A stretch of DNA of 64,000 nt from Linanthus parryae (GCA_023055425.1 JALGPY010000004.1:59481718-59545717); one strand, 5' to 3'. Positions 11,331 through 23,239 are shown, counted from the stretch's first letter. Notes: generated by a model from the letters alone, not told the origin. Made by a program: numbers and translations.

Positions 11331-11729
11331 AATAGATAAAAATAATTAGAAAACAAATATGATGTAATTAAAAGTGATACATGAATAATATATTTTGGAG
11401 ACCAATGTTCCATATAAATATATTTTTATAAATACATATGTATACATATATATATATATTTCAATTATAAACATATTCATATGTTGTTATGTATACAGAA
11501 GTCATGTATTGATATTATAAAGAAATGTAATTTCATAATTAATTTTTTTAGGTATTATACCATTAATGTTTACCTTACATATGAATATTTTTTAATTTTA
11601 TATTTTAAACAAGACTGCATTTAATAAATTCAATTATATCATTAATATATTTTCAAAAGAAAATTATTTCACCATTAATGCTCTTTGGGTATTTACTTTT
11701 TATAATTAATGCTCTTCTCCTTGAACAGC
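11331..11729. other. AT-rich upstream region of the inhibitor gene
   Basis: Very AT-rich, with a (TA)n stretch near 11440-11460. No ORF, RNA gene or transposon end is recognisable. It presumably contains the promoter's upstream elements. Confidence 0.5.
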
Positions 11730-11738
11730 TATAAAAGG
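11730..11738 (+). promoter_or_regulatory. TATA box of the inhibitor gene
   Basis: TATAAAAGG lies 56 bases before the ATG at 11794, which leaves room for a transcription start near 11760 and a short A/C-rich leader, a usual plant arrangement. Confidence 0.65.
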
Positions 11739-11793
11739 CTACAATTCTTTAACTTTCTAACCCAACCACTTCTTCGAGAATTAGCACAAGAAA

Positions 11794-12348
11794 ATGGTCA
11801 AACACTTTGATACTTTCTCCATTATCTTCATGTTTATTCTAGTGTCCTTGTCCATTGTTGGGTTGGCTGCAAGGCCAACATCCTTAGACGATGATTTAAT
11901 AACGCAAGTTTGCTCCAAAACATCAAATGTCACTTTTTGCAACTATGTTTTCGGAAGTGTACCTGGATCAGAGAAAGCTGATCTCAAAGGTCTCGGTTTT
12001 ATTGCAATCCGAAGAATTTCAAGTGATGCCACAATAACTCGTAGTATGATCCAGGCTGCGGCGGATCAATTCACAGATCCAATACTTAAAGACCGATATA
12101 AAGCATGTGTCGGAAACTATGACGATTCAATTTCATCACTTACTGAAGCCAAACAAGCTTTGACTGATGGAGATTATCAAACGCTCAAGATGAAGGCGTC
12201 AGCAGCATCAGACGGGGCAACTACGTGTGATAGTAAATTTAATGAGCCGCCACCGGAGATGCCTAGTACTAAACTTGCCAATCTTTTTTTCATTGCTGGA
12301 TGCAATATAATTTTTGTTATTGCTGAGGAATTATTAGGTGAAAAATGA
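11794..12348 (+). CDS. Pectin methylesterase/invertase inhibitor family protein
   Basis: Complete single-exon gene of 184 residues, the usual size for this family. A hydrophobic signal peptide (about residues 1-26, ending near GLAA) predicts secretion to the cell wall. The four family cysteines are present: Cys40 and Cys49 (VCSKTSNVTFC), and Cys105 and Cys145 (YKACVGNY, TTCDSKF), which in the family form two disulfides holding the helical bundle. A fifth Cys (169) lies in the C-terminal hydrophobic helix. Family members bind pectin methylesterases or acid invertases one-to-one and block them; which enzyme this one targets cannot be read from sequence. The first ATG follows a good TATA box. 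No lesion is visible, so it may be functional, although it is surrounded by transposons. Confidence 0.9.
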   Translation: MVKHFDTFSIIFMFILVSLSIVGLAARPTSLDDDLITQVCSKTSNVTFCNYVFGSVPGSEKADLKGLGFIAIRRISSDATITRSMIQAAADQFTDPILKDRYKACVGNYDDSISSLTEAKQALTDGDYQTLKMKASAASDGATTCDSKFNEPPPEMPSTKLANLFFIAGCNIIFVIAEELLGEK

Positions 12349-12730
12349 AAGTTGTTGTGTAACATCTTGCCATCTTTATAAAGTTAATTAAAATAATAGC
12401 AATTTATCATTCTTGTTTTCCAGATGTCAAACATCTTTCTAATTTGATCGTCTTCATCAAGAGAATCTTTACAGTGTAGCCTAGCTCTACTATAAGAACT
12501 TATTACTTTCTGCACAGGTAGCGAACTGTCATATATAGCTCTTATAGTCACAAAAGAGTTATTACACTTAAATGTTTCCGTCACACATCGTTGTAAATGG
12601 AAGTAAGAAATCAAATGTGATTTTCTAAAAATAAAGCATTACATCACATCCTCTTCGTGTAAATCATGAAGCATACATATTTTTAGGAATGAAACTTCGT
12701 CTCCTTGCATAGAATTCATAATTTAACCCT
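12349..12730. other. 3' flank of the inhibitor gene
   Basis: AT-rich, with AATAAA-like sequences (for example AAATAAAGC near 12630) that could serve in polyadenylation. No ORF or element of note. Confidence 0.45.
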
Positions 12731-12985
12731 CACTACAGGAAATGTGGGTTTAGGCAGCGGTCTCATTGGCAGCAGTTTCCACAAACCGTGGCTACATGTA
12801 ACATCTACCACCGTTTTTATAGAAACTGCTTGTACATTCCATGGCCGCTGGTACATGTTGGAACCTATGCCAGTAGCTTTAGAAGAAATTGTTAGGAATG
12901 TCGCATAGCAGCTACCACGAGAGTTCAAACCCCCGGTGTTGGCACTGCAGTGCTACTGTTTTTGTTGAAACTACTAATACGGTTT
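12731..12985. mobile_element. CACTA (En/Spm-type) transposon end
   Basis: Starts with CACTACAGGAAA, the diagnostic terminal sequence of plant CACTA DNA transposons. It is followed by short, partly inverted sub-terminal repeats of the type GGCAGCGGT, CCACCGTTTTTATAGAAAC and CCGCTGGTAC. No second terminal repeat (TTTCCTGTAGTG) was seen nearby and no transposase is present, so this is a truncated end or a very small relic. The right limit is approximate. Confidence 0.65.
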
Positions 12986-13495
12986 TAGTAAATTTATTAA
13001 ACACAACATCAAGAATGAAATCATCATTGTACTATGTGCTATTAATATTCATATATGATTCTTTTATCATTTTTAAATTAATAATGATTTGGACATTATT
13101 ACGATTTTCGAGATATATATTATGGACATGCTTCTCTCTTTACTGAAATAACAAAAAAATGTCATATTTGAGCCGTGTAGATTGTACAAGTAAACACTTT
13201 ATGGATTGGGTTAAGTGAAGCCATCTCAATAGTGGGCTGACCTGATCGGAGTGTCTAGTTAACTTGAGTAAGTGACATAATTGTGTATAGTCTATGATAT
13301 AACTAGTTGTTTAACCAAACAAAACCTACACCTAACCTATCAAGACACTAGTCACGAGATCAAAACACCGAACCACATGCCATCGACAGCTTCCTTCCCG
13401 CTCACATCTTCAAGGATGAACTCGAATTCTTCATATCATTTGTTTAGAACGACATATCTTGCCAACTACTTAACATCTTTCTAATTGATTTATAC
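12986..13495. other. AT-rich host DNA, no features recognised
   Basis: No coding frame, RNA gene or repeat boundary could be supported between the CACTA end and the target-site duplication of the solo LTR. Confidence 0.4.
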
Positions 13496-13500
13496 ATAGC
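13496..13500. repeat. Target-site duplication (left) of solo LTR J
   Basis: ATAGC, repeated exactly at 15024-15028 on the other side of the LTR. Confidence 0.8.
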
Positions 13501-15023
13501 TGTTGACTCAGAGACCCTGGAATGTGTTTTGGATGGTAATTGTTTTGAGTGATGAAAGACAAAGACAAAGACAAAGACAGAGACATAGGCAACAAAGCAT
13601 TCCAGATACTCCAAGGCCTTGAGATAACTGACAGAGCTTCAAAGCCTTGAGAGTTGTTCTTATTCTGCTAAATGTTCTAACATTTTTGTGTTGCAGATTG
13701 GATATATGTTTATACAGATCAGGGTTTTGCCGAATATATTCTTGTTTTACATTATCCACATATTTAACACAATTGCAGATAATCAGAACAGGGAGAATCA
13801 AAGTTATATGAACTTAACTTTGAAAATATGTGAAGCATGTTCAGAGCTTCAAGGCCTTGAGATGTGCCTTGAGCTGCTGACAGTCTTACAGAATTAAGTA
13901 GATTCTTTCTTGCAGGTTTTGATTCTTATCATTGTGATTATTTATTGACTTCTAAGAGTCTTGAACTTGTTTATCATGGTTTATATGTGTCAGAATTTAA
14001 TCAGATTACTGTTCTAATCTGTTAACCAGTTTTTATCAGAAAATGGAAAACCAAACAGTCATAGTACTGTTATATTTCTGGATTTTGTTGTTGCTGTGTT
14101 TTAATGTTGTTGCAGGTTTGTAAAAAGTGCAAAAGCAATCTCAAAAAACTCCAACGGGTATCCACTTAGAGCTGTTTGAATTTTTATTGAAAACAGAAGG
14201 AGGATTTGTAGGATTTGAGATCCTAAAATCTCTCATTCAGTTGCAGCTGGTGGATAAAGAGACTGGTTTGAATTTTTGAAAGTAAGAGGCTTGCAGAATA
14301 TTCAGGGAAGTGTGAAAAATTTGTGGGATATCATTCATTCAAACACACATGGATTCAAGCTTCAATTCGAGATTTCAGAAGATCAAGTCATTTCAATTTT
14401 CAGAAGAACACATCCAGGCTTCAACAACTTATTTCTTCTACTGTGTTCTTCACATGTTTTGTAATCTGTGTGTCTTTTAAATATCTTAAACCTCACTAAA
14501 CCTAGTGGTTGGTTGTTCAAGTGAACAAGAAGAAGTTCTTGTTAGCTCAACAGTTAGTAGCTCGAACTAGATAGGTTTGGAACCACAAGCTTTATAGGTG
14601 TAAGGGAAATCACTTAGGCTTGAAGATCTAGGGCTATTTCTGTGTGAGTAATAAGAAGTGTTTTCCCGATCCTGGTGGGATTAGATCCCTCATGCAGAGA
14701 TTAGGTCCATTGGGACTCTGTAAATTGCTTTGTTTTCTTTACTTTACAGTTTTGTTATTTTCTGCTGCACACAACTCAAATCAAACTAGGGTTTATAAGC
14801 TGCTTAGAACTGGTAATAGTTCAAGGCCTTGAAGCTTTCTACTTTGCCTTTGAAAGTTTCAGACAGTTTTCTAAAATCTCAAGGCCTTGAGATTTGAGTT
14901 TCACAAAAAGCTAATCTGTTAGAATCTAAGTTTTGCAAAAAGTTTCCATACTCTATTCAACCCCCCCCCCCCCCCCTTCTAGAGTATTTAGGTCCTGTAT
15001 TTAGTCTACATTACACACTTTCA
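13501..15023 (+). mobile_element. Solo LTR J, SIRE/Maximus-like
   Basis: A 1523-bp LTR with TG..CA ends flanked by the exact 5-bp duplication ATAGC. No primer site follows and no polypurine tract precedes it, so it is a solo LTR left by LTR-LTR recombination. The family is recognised by GTGATGAAAGACAAAG near the start and by the CCATACTCTATTCAACC, C-run (about 14961-14976) and TTCTAGAGTATT near the end, shared with H (62750-64000). It carries a CAAAGA microsatellite at about 13555-13580 and copies of TCAAGGCCTTGA at 13849, 14821 and 14879. Confidence 0.9.
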
Positions 15024-15028
15024 ATAGC
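15024..15028. repeat. Target-site duplication (right) of solo LTR J
   Basis: ATAGC, exact match to 13496-13500. Confidence 0.8.
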
Positions 15029-15689
15029 GCTTCTCGTCCAGTAATATTTTATATCTAACTCTTCCACTAATATCTTATGTATAACTTATATTTCTTAACT
15101 ATTTTGTGGTCTCACCTCATATCATCGTTGTTTTAGGAAAAGAACTGTAATAAAATTGATAGGATTAATTTAGATAACATTGCTTGAATTTGTAACGAAA
15201 TTTACCGAAAATGCAAAACGCAAAACTGTAATTTTATGTATAATTAAAATTATGTTTACATAACATTGTTGGCGAACCTCATAGATATGAGTGAGATCGA
15301 TGAGTGAGAATTCATGATGAACATTTTTTTCTTTGGATGAAAATTCAATATTTTTAGAGAGTGAGTAAGATAAGCCACAAATCAATCCACTAGTGTAAAA
15401 TTTAGAATGAAGAGATTTGAATTAATATTCAATCGTCGCAATATGTCTTTGTACCTAATGTTAGGGGATCAAAGTGTTTTTTACCTTTACATTATTAGTT
15501 AGAAAGATTAAGTCTATGGCTTTGTTTCACATCTTCTCCATTTAACATGTTTCATATAACGTTTTCACAATTTCATAAATCACTCTCAAAATATTACGAA
15601 AAATACCATTTGAAAAAAACTGTATCAATTCAAATTTAAAATTTCCAACTTTGACTATATAAATTATTCTTCTTAATCTTCATCTCCAA
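15029..15689. other. AT-rich host DNA, no gene recognised
   Basis: Contains a possible TATA-like ACTATATAAATT at about 15654 but no supported coding frame. It may be part of the upstream region of a second, displaced gene copy. Confidence 0.4.
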
Positions 15690-15974
15690 AAGAATGTCCG
15701 TTCGTATCAAATATAAGAAATTACAATTCCATCACGCCTACGTAAGCTAGAGCCAATAATTAATAAAAAATCGAGAATTTATGGTTACCGATTATAGGCT
15801 CTTTATCTTTCCTTTAAGCTATCTAATTTGGAGAAAATAGTTCACAAAAAAAAAATAATGAAAGCAATAAAGTTTTCACTGTGTCGACAAGACAAACCCA
15901 AAAATTCAAATTTGTAGTTTGAGGATACCATAATATCATATTCTAAACATTGCGTAGAGAACTTCTGCACACAG
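15690..15974. repeat. Host repeat copy 2 (paired with 10997-11330)
   Basis: Aligns with the region upstream of the inhibitor gene (shared ATCAAATATAAGAAA, TGTCGACAAGA and GTTTGAGGATACCAT). It is cut at 15975 by the LTR of copia element A. If these are promoter copies, the second gene would lie beyond A, outside the window. Confidence 0.7.
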
Positions 15975-17343
15975 TGTAGTGTTTTGATACGGATGCCCAG
16001 CGAAATAAACAAAATAATTATCCGTACAAGACCCTCCAAGGATCACAAGACAAGAAATCATAAAGATGCTAGGGGATCAAGTATCAAAGTACCTTGTTTG
16101 TCTCCTAAATGACTTCACACGCGAAATAGTGTTCACGCCTCTATGGGTCCTAGGATTGTTTTCGGATCCTTCAACACCTTTGTGCTAGCTAGGGATGAAG
16201 GAGGAAAAAGAAGAAGATCACACAAAATGATACAAAAAGAGACAACCTGTTGGCTCTCTCCTTGCTTTGTTCTATCTCTCTTTTGTGTGATAACAATTAT
16301 GACACAACTTATGAGAAAATAAGCTAGGAATGTTCTTTATATAGTCTACTAACTCCTTTTTAACCACATATTAGCCCATCTACTAATCATGTCCTTACAT
16401 GGATTAGTCCACCTTGCAAATTAGTCCTACTAAGTTTGCAAGTGGTTGCGTATTGATCCTTCTATTTAATTAATCATATTAATTAATTCCCTAGACCTGT
16501 TTAATACATAGGGAGTGTGACCCCATAGGTTTCTAGTTAGTTGGTAGTAACAATTACTAACATAGAGCGACCTCTAGCACGACATCTATGCCACCCAACT
16601 AATAGAAATAGTCATTAATCCGACAAACCTTGTGACCAATGTTACCGTATTGTATTATCCCTTTGTTTCCATATCTGGATTAGGCACGAGAAATACAAGT
16701 CACACTCGTATATCCAATCCATAGTTTCTCGATCCTAGGAATAGTCTTATCCATGCTGATAACATCAATATCCTATCTTAACTTATCTGAGTCTTGCTAG
16801 ACATTCTATAAGCACTACCCCTCGAGTGGCCGCGAATATTTTCTCCCGTTATGTGGGAGGGACAATTCCTCTCTACATTACTACCATCGCTAAGCTTGCT
16901 TTCTATCATGGCCGATGACTACCTTTATAGCTATCCGGTTAAGGCGCAACATTTGATAATATCAAAGCATGATATTTCACAACTAGAGTATCTATTGACT
17001 TCAAGTATAAGGACCACAATACCATTGTCACTACGAGAAGCACTTTTGACTTTACATAAGTTGTCTGTAGCGTTCTCGTTTTGGGTCAATCCAGTATGCC
17101 ATTACCCTTAATGCATGTCCATGTGCTAGACTTGATATCCCCATACAAATCTACCCACATACTAGTCTATAGTTGATCGTCCTGTTAATCAATATAATAG
17201 ACTAGGGATATTTAAGATAAACAACACATTGTAATCTAATGACATCATTATATTAAATATCTCCATATGTAATACAGAGATTATTATAGCAAAAACAATG
17301 TTCATACTAAATAATACTGCCTCTAGGGAATCTATTCCTAACA
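15975..17343 (-). repeat. 3' LTR of copia element A
   Basis: The minus strand reads TGTTAGGAATAG at 17343 and ends at 15975; it aligns with E's LTR throughout (for example CTCCCACATAACGGG, TGGATTGGATATACGAG blocks). Next to it, at 17344-17357, is the polypurine tract and then the pol stop codon, so this is the 3' LTR. The other LTR should lie past the window. Confidence 0.9.
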
Positions 17344-17357
17344 GTCTCCCACTTGCA

Positions 17358-20300
17358 CTAGAGCCAATGTGGTGCATCTCTTATGCCAATAGATCTAGTG
17401 TTCCCTTCATGCAGCAATGAACAAGCAGCATCGTGAGAGGATCTGAGAGATTCTCATCAGTAAGAGTCCTGCATATCCTCACATCTCTTTATCGATGATA
17501 TCTCGAATAAGATGGAATTTCCTAAGCACGTGTTTGGATTTCTGGTGTGACATGGGTTCCTTTGATTGTCCGATCACTCATGTGTTGTCACAATAAAACT
17601 CTATTGGATCCACAATGCTAGGAAACAAATCAAGGTCAGTAACGAACTTCCTAATCCAAACATATTCCTTTTCTGCGCCCCTCGCAGTAATGTACTCAGC
17701 CTCACTTGTCGAATTAGCAACCGTCTCTTGCTTGGAACTCTTCCAGCTCACAACTTCTCCATTGAGGCAATACACAAATCTTGACTGCGATCTGAAATCA
17801 TCTTTGTAGGTTTTGAAGCTTGCATCCGTGTAACACCTTACACGCAACTCTTCCGCCCCTCCATAAATCAAGAACGCATCCTCAGTTCTTCTCAAGTACT
17901 TTAGGATGTTCTCGACCGCTATCCAGTGACTCTCACCCGGATTAGACTGATATCTGCTTGTCATACTCAACACGTATGACACATCCGGTCTAGTACACAA
18001 CATGGCATACATGATGGACCCTATACCCGAAGCACAGGGGACCCGACTCATGCAATCCTTCTCAATCTCATTGGAGGGAAAGTCATTCTTTGAAAGAGTG
18101 AATCCATGGGACATGGGCAAGAATCACTACTTTGAATCTTGCATGTTGAACTGATTAAAGACCTTGTGTATATATGTACTTTGACTTAAGCCTAGCAGCA
18201 TCCTCGATCCATCTCTATAGATATTGGTACCAAGTATATAAGCTGCATCTCCTAAGTCTTTCATTGAGAAACACTTTCCTAGCCAATCCTTCACAGATTG
18301 CAGTATAGGAACGTCGTTTCCAATGAGTAGTATGTCATCCACATACAAGACCAGAAATACAACAGAGATCCCACTAACCTTCTTGTAAACAGATGATTCA
18401 TCTTCTTTCTTGATGAATTCAAACTCTTTAACCGCTTCGTCAAAACGTCAATTCCAACTCCTAGAAGCTTGCTTTAATCCAAAATGGATCGTTGCAACTT
18501 ACAGACTTTATTTGCATGCTCTGGATCCTAAATACCCTCGAGTTGTATCATGTACACATCCTCAAGGAGGTTTCCATACAGAAACGTTGTTTTGACATCC
18601 ATCTGCCAAATCCCATAGTCATAGTAAGCTGCAATAGCAAGTAGGATTTGAATGGATTTTGGTCATCACGATTGGTGAAAAGGTTTCATCATAGTCTATA
18701 CCATGAATCTTTCCGAATCATTTAATCACCAATTGCCCTTATAGGTAATCACATTACCATCCATGTCAGTCTTCTTCTTGAAGACCCATTCGCACCGTAT
18801 GGGTCGCGCTCCTTGGTGTGGTACCACCGAAGTCCATACTTAGTTGGTATACATGGATTCGATCTTCTATTCAATGTCTTTAATCCAATTATGAGAGTCC
18901 GACCCTTTCATGGACTCTCCATAGGTAGTAGGCTCATCATCTATGAGCAATGCATCACCAGGCTCAGTCAGGAGAAGTCCATACATCTCTGGTTCCTAGC
19001 GCACTGTAATTGACCTACGGAGCTCTTGTGTTACTTGAACATGTTCATATACAACATCTTGCGGTTCCTTTTCATGTTCCATAGTAGGATCAGTGGTTTG
19101 TGGTTCTTGAATTTCTTCAAGTTCTACATTGTAGAAATAATGTCCCTTAGTTTCGTTAGGGTATCTCACAAACTTACACTTATCCGACTCGGGCCCGAAC
19201 TTGTCTGTTTGTAAACGTTTTACATAGACATCGCAGACCCAAATCCTCATGAAGGACACTGTGGGACGCCTCCCACTCCACATCTCATATTGAGTCTTCA
19301 TGACCGATTTAGATGGAACAAAGTTAATGGTGAAAGCTACATACAACAGAGCGTAGCACGAAAATGATAATGGAAGATCAGTTTGACACATCATAGATCG
19401 AACCATGTCTAACAGTGTTCGATTCCTCCTCTTGGACACACCGTTCCATTGCATCGTTCTGGGTGGAGTGAGTCGGGACAAGATCCCACACTCTCTAGGA
19501 TAGTCGTCAAACTCTTGGCTTAAGTATTCTCCTCCACGATCCGATCTTAGAGCCTTGATACTTTTTCCAAGTTGCTTCTCTACTTCATTCTAGAATTCCT
19601 TGAACTTTTCAATGGATTCTGATTTGACCTTCATAAAGTATATAAATCCATATCTACTGAAATCATCAGTAAACGTAATGAAATAGACGTAACCACCCCT
19701 GGCAGGCATGGAAAATGGCCCACATACATCATTATGTATGAGCGCCAATTGCTCACTAGTCCTCTCACATTTCTTATTGAAATGGGACTTTGTCATCTTT
19801 CCTAATAAACAAGCCTCACATGTCTCATATGATTCAAAATCAAATGAGTATAGAATTTCATCCTTATGGAGTCTAGATACACGTTTCTCGTTTATATGGC
19901 CCAGACGACAGTTCCATAGATAAGCAGAATTCTAATCATTCATTTTAATCCTCTTCGTATTTATGTTATAGACACGATTGCTTAAATCAAGGATATATAG
20001 TCCATTAAATAATTTCGCACTACAATGGTGAATACTATAAAAATAAATACAGCAACAATTGTCCTTTATCGAAATAGTAAAACCTTCCTTGTCAAAACAA
20101 GAAATAGAAACAATGTTTTTGCTCGTAGAAGGCACAAAATAGCAATTATTTAATTCTAAAACTAATAATGAAGGTAAAGACAGCTCGTACACGCCCACGG
20201 CCAATGCAGCATCCTTTGCTCCATTCCCAACCCGCAGATCTATCTCCCCTTTAGCCAATCTTCTACTTCTCTTTAGATCCTGCACATTTCGAAAAATGTG

Positions 20301-21160
20301 AGATCTACATCTAGTATCCAATACCCAAGATGAAGAGATAGTTAATTTGACATCTATAAAATAAATACCTGGTGCTAATGGAATCACTCTTCCATACCTC
20401 ATATCCTCCAGATACTTTGGGCAGTTCCTCTTCCATTGTCCATGCTGACTCTAGTAGTGATAATCACCCTTTGTCACGCCTTTGGAAATGCGACCAGAAG
20501 GTTTAAGGGAAGCTTCCTTAGGTATGGAATCATTATGGCCTTTCCCTTTCCCCTGTTGATGCTTTGTTCAGCTGTCCCCAAAATATTGAGTTGGTTTGCC
20601 AGAGGCTTGACGATCTCATTCATGTTATAGTTCATGATGAACTGTCCATAAATATAAGGAAACGATTGCAAGATGAGATCGGTTGCCAACTCTTGGCCCA
20701 CGGGAAACCCTAAGCGTGTGAGTCTCTCCACGTACACGATCATACGGAGCACATGAGGCCCCACAGGGTTTCCCTCTGACATATGACATTTGAACAATGC
20801 ATTGGACACTTCATACCGCTCAACCCTTTCCTGCTTTTGGAAGAGCTGCTTCAAGGGTGCGATCATATCGGAGTCACCCATGTTCTCGTGTTGCTTCTAA
20901 AGCTCAGATTTCATGGTGCGAAGTATCAGGCAAGACGCATCATTAGCAACATCAATGATCTTTTGATGTGCCTTTATGGCTGCAGAAGAATTGTTTTCTG
21001 AACCCTCAGGAACTTGCTCATCTAGAGTGTACATGTTCTTTTCCTGCTTGAGAACGATTCTGAAGTTCCTGTACGAGTCTAGAATTTTTGTTCCAGAAAG
21101 CTTGTAATTCTCAAGGACGGCTCGTAGGGAATGTGATGAATTCAATGAATTGTTTTTCAT
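17358..21160 (-). pseudogene. Copia element A gag-pol, heavily decayed
   Basis: The minus strand carries, in order, relics of every copia domain of the E family. Gag is at 21160-20474 (SLRAVLENYKLSGTKILD; VGPHVLRMIVYVERL). Protease is near 20330 with WVLDTRCRSHIF; the active-site DTG is changed to DTR. The integrase core is at 19800-19000 (IHNDVCGPF; GVSKRRNRTLLDM), RT at 18990-18127 with YVDDILLIGND at about 18340, and RNase H at 18120-17578 with CYTDASFKTYK. Numerous stops and frameshifts interrupt the frame, for example in gag at 20897. The pol stop is at 17358-17360. It is the oldest of the nested elements. Confidence 0.9.
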
Positions 21161-22169
21161 TAGAATTCTACAAAATGAGAAATATACAAGTTTTAGTATT
21201 TTCTGAACAAATAACTACATTTAATAATTTCTAGATTATTAAACATAGCTCCCACTATTTCTCTCGGATTAATAACCCTCAATATTAAAGCGGAAAATAT
21301 CATTATATTTTCTAGTGATTCCAAGATCCATATTTAACTTCTTTTTAAGCTTGTTTTGGCAAGTCACAAAAAATTTAGTTATTTAGATAGGAACAATTCC
21401 AATTGAATTCTTATGCAACTCTTGGTTCAACTGGGAAAATAACTCTTTACTTATCTATCCAATAGATAATCCCAATTGGTTTCCTCTAGACTTATAATCT
21501 TATTAAAATCACATAGTTGCGTCAAACCTCTTACTTAAACAGTTGCACATTACTTGCTTGTGCCATCACATCAGATCATGATGAACCAAGTCGCCCTACT
21601 TGGCACGCACGAGCTTGGTAAAGCATGATCATGATGAGTGTTTAAGTAACGAGAAGGAAAAACGCAATATTTAAATTTGAGGGATTTTCTTTTAATTTTA
21701 ATTTTTTTATTGATCCATATCAACTGATATACTTATTTGAGTTGGGCAAACTCATAATATTAGATCCGGATCAAATTATCTTGTTACCAATTTTGCTTGT
21801 ATCATCCATACACCAACAATAAATAACAAAACAATAAATTAAACAACCACAAACAAAAATTAAATGTGATATGGATATGGCCTCTAAACTAAGATATTTT
21901 CAAGGCAATGAGAATATCTATGAAACCTAAAAAATAGAAAACTCATCTCCATGCGCCTCCATCTTTTGTTCCATGCTCCATAGCTTTGTGGATTGTCGCC
22001 ATATTTGTGATTTCTTCTATTCTTTAGGATTCTTTTTCCAAGTCTTGGCTATCATCTACTCTTATCTAATACTAGCAAGAATCTATAGTAAACAGAGATC
22101 TCACAAGTTGAGAAGAAGACCGGCTCGCAGGCGGTAAAACCTAATTAACTATTACATTAATTATACCTG
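21161..22169 (-). other. Untranslated leader of copia A (part 1)
   Basis: Corresponds on the minus strand to the leader of E (46701-48283), including the CTCGCAGGCGGTAAAAC block near 22125-22140. The leader resumes at 62218 after the insertion of element B. Confidence 0.8.
22165..22169. repeat. Target-site duplication (left) of Gypsy B
   Basis: ACCTG, matching ACCGG at 62218-62222 in four of five positions. Confidence 0.65.
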
Positions 22170-22771
22170 TGTAGATAGTGTGTTCTAGCCTCGTAAATCA
22201 GCTTACAAGTGGCAGTCATCCAGCACATCTGGTGTTGCTCCAGTACCACACAATAATTACCCATGCTTGTCCATATGGGGGCTGCGAGACAGGGCCCTCA
22301 CATATCATTCAAAAGGGAGTTGTAGGGACTTCGTGGTTCAGAAGCTAGAGTAAGATCTGTCGTGCGCGAGCGAAAACCAAGCCCGCGCGCGACCCTTGGT
22401 AACTGCTTTGAGAGATTTATAGCCACGTGTCCCATAAAGCCGATCAACCTTATAACGCTTCCGGTATACGCGGACAAAGTGCGTAACAGTCCCTATATTT
22501 GCGGTTGAACGTTCCGTTATGGTTGAGGTAATTATGTCGCCATTAATGGACGCATTAAACCACTACAATGGTCAAATTCCCCACTACAAATAGAATCGTT
22601 AACCCTTTATTGCAATCTGATAATCACGCGGAAGCTCTGCCCATATACTGTCTCTCTCTCTCAGTTACCATTGTCTTGCTCTCTCCCTACTCACAACCTA
22701 CACTCCTTGTGTTCCTGTCCTCTATCCATGGTGTACAATTGGATCTTCCTCAAAGGATCCTCCTGTATAAA
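22170..22771 (+). repeat. Gypsy B, first LTR
   Basis: TGTAGATAGTGTG start and CTGTATAAA end; 602 bp, closely matching LTRs at 23240 and 61619. The final CA is mutated to AA. It belongs to a short, internally deleted unit lying in tandem with the long B element. Confidence 0.9.
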
Positions 22772-22773
22772 TT

Positions 22774-22812
22774 TGGTGAACCCGACGTGAATCGAACACG
22801 CAACCTTCTGAT
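22774..22812 (+). other. Extended primer-binding site complementary to the 3' half of tRNA-Trp
   Basis: Thirty-nine bases from TGGTGAACCCGACGTG to CTTCTGAT match, with no mismatch I can see, the complement of plant tRNA-Trp(CCA) from the CCA end to about position 38 in the anticodon loop. An ordinary primer site is about 18 bases. B's other unit (23847) has only a 17/18 match. The next base starts sequence from B's 3' UTR. Confidence 0.8.
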
Positions 22813-23239
22813 GATTGATTAAGCCAACCTTGTGTTTTTGACGCAATCTGAAGGAATCGATTCGCCAAGAAGAACTGGTGATTGATTATCTGGATTTTCT
22901 TTCGGAGATTCTCAGAAAACATTCACTATAGAGAGAAGCATTAAGTTTGCAACAATGGAGGATGAGGATTATTTATTCAAATCTACTGAAGAGTCGCGTC
23001 CTTTCAGTGGTCGAATCGCAACACTCACCGGCGAATCGCGCAATCACAGGCCTATGTTGATGTCACAGCTAAAACCCTAGAGGAACAAAAGTCACGACTC
23101 TAGGGATTATAGGTCATAATGACACGCCCGGGGGCTCATTTCTCGGACATTTGAACTAGTGCGTAGCTACAACGCGCGCGTTGGTTTTTGCGCATTGAAG
23201 TCTATCAGATAAGTGTCTCCACGCACAAAAAGGGGCTAA
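22813..23239 (+). other. B 3' UTR segment joined to the primer site (internal deletion)
   Basis: Aligns base for base with 61191-61618, the region just before B's last LTR (AAGCCAACCTTGTGTTTTTG and onward, ending in the polypurine tract AAAAAGGGGCTAA). All gag-pol sequence is missing between the primer site and this segment. Confidence 0.85.

Noticed and set aside
13508..13801. Minus-strand ORF of 97 codons with CLCLCLCL run
   Set aside because: It is the translation of a CAAAGA microsatellite within the solo LTR, with no similarity to a protein.
8971..15023. Inhibitor gene captured inside a SIRE-like element (between its extra ORF and a 3' LTR)
   Set aside because: The LTR at 13501-15023 has its own exact 5-bp duplication and no polypurine tract, so it is a solo LTR; upstream host sequence resumes before the gene. 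Independent elements on both sides explain the layout.
22774..22812. A tRNA-Trp gene or gene fragment
   Set aside because: Only the 3' half is present, on the complementary strand, exactly adjacent to an LTR in the primer-site position; no 5' half or promoter boxes.
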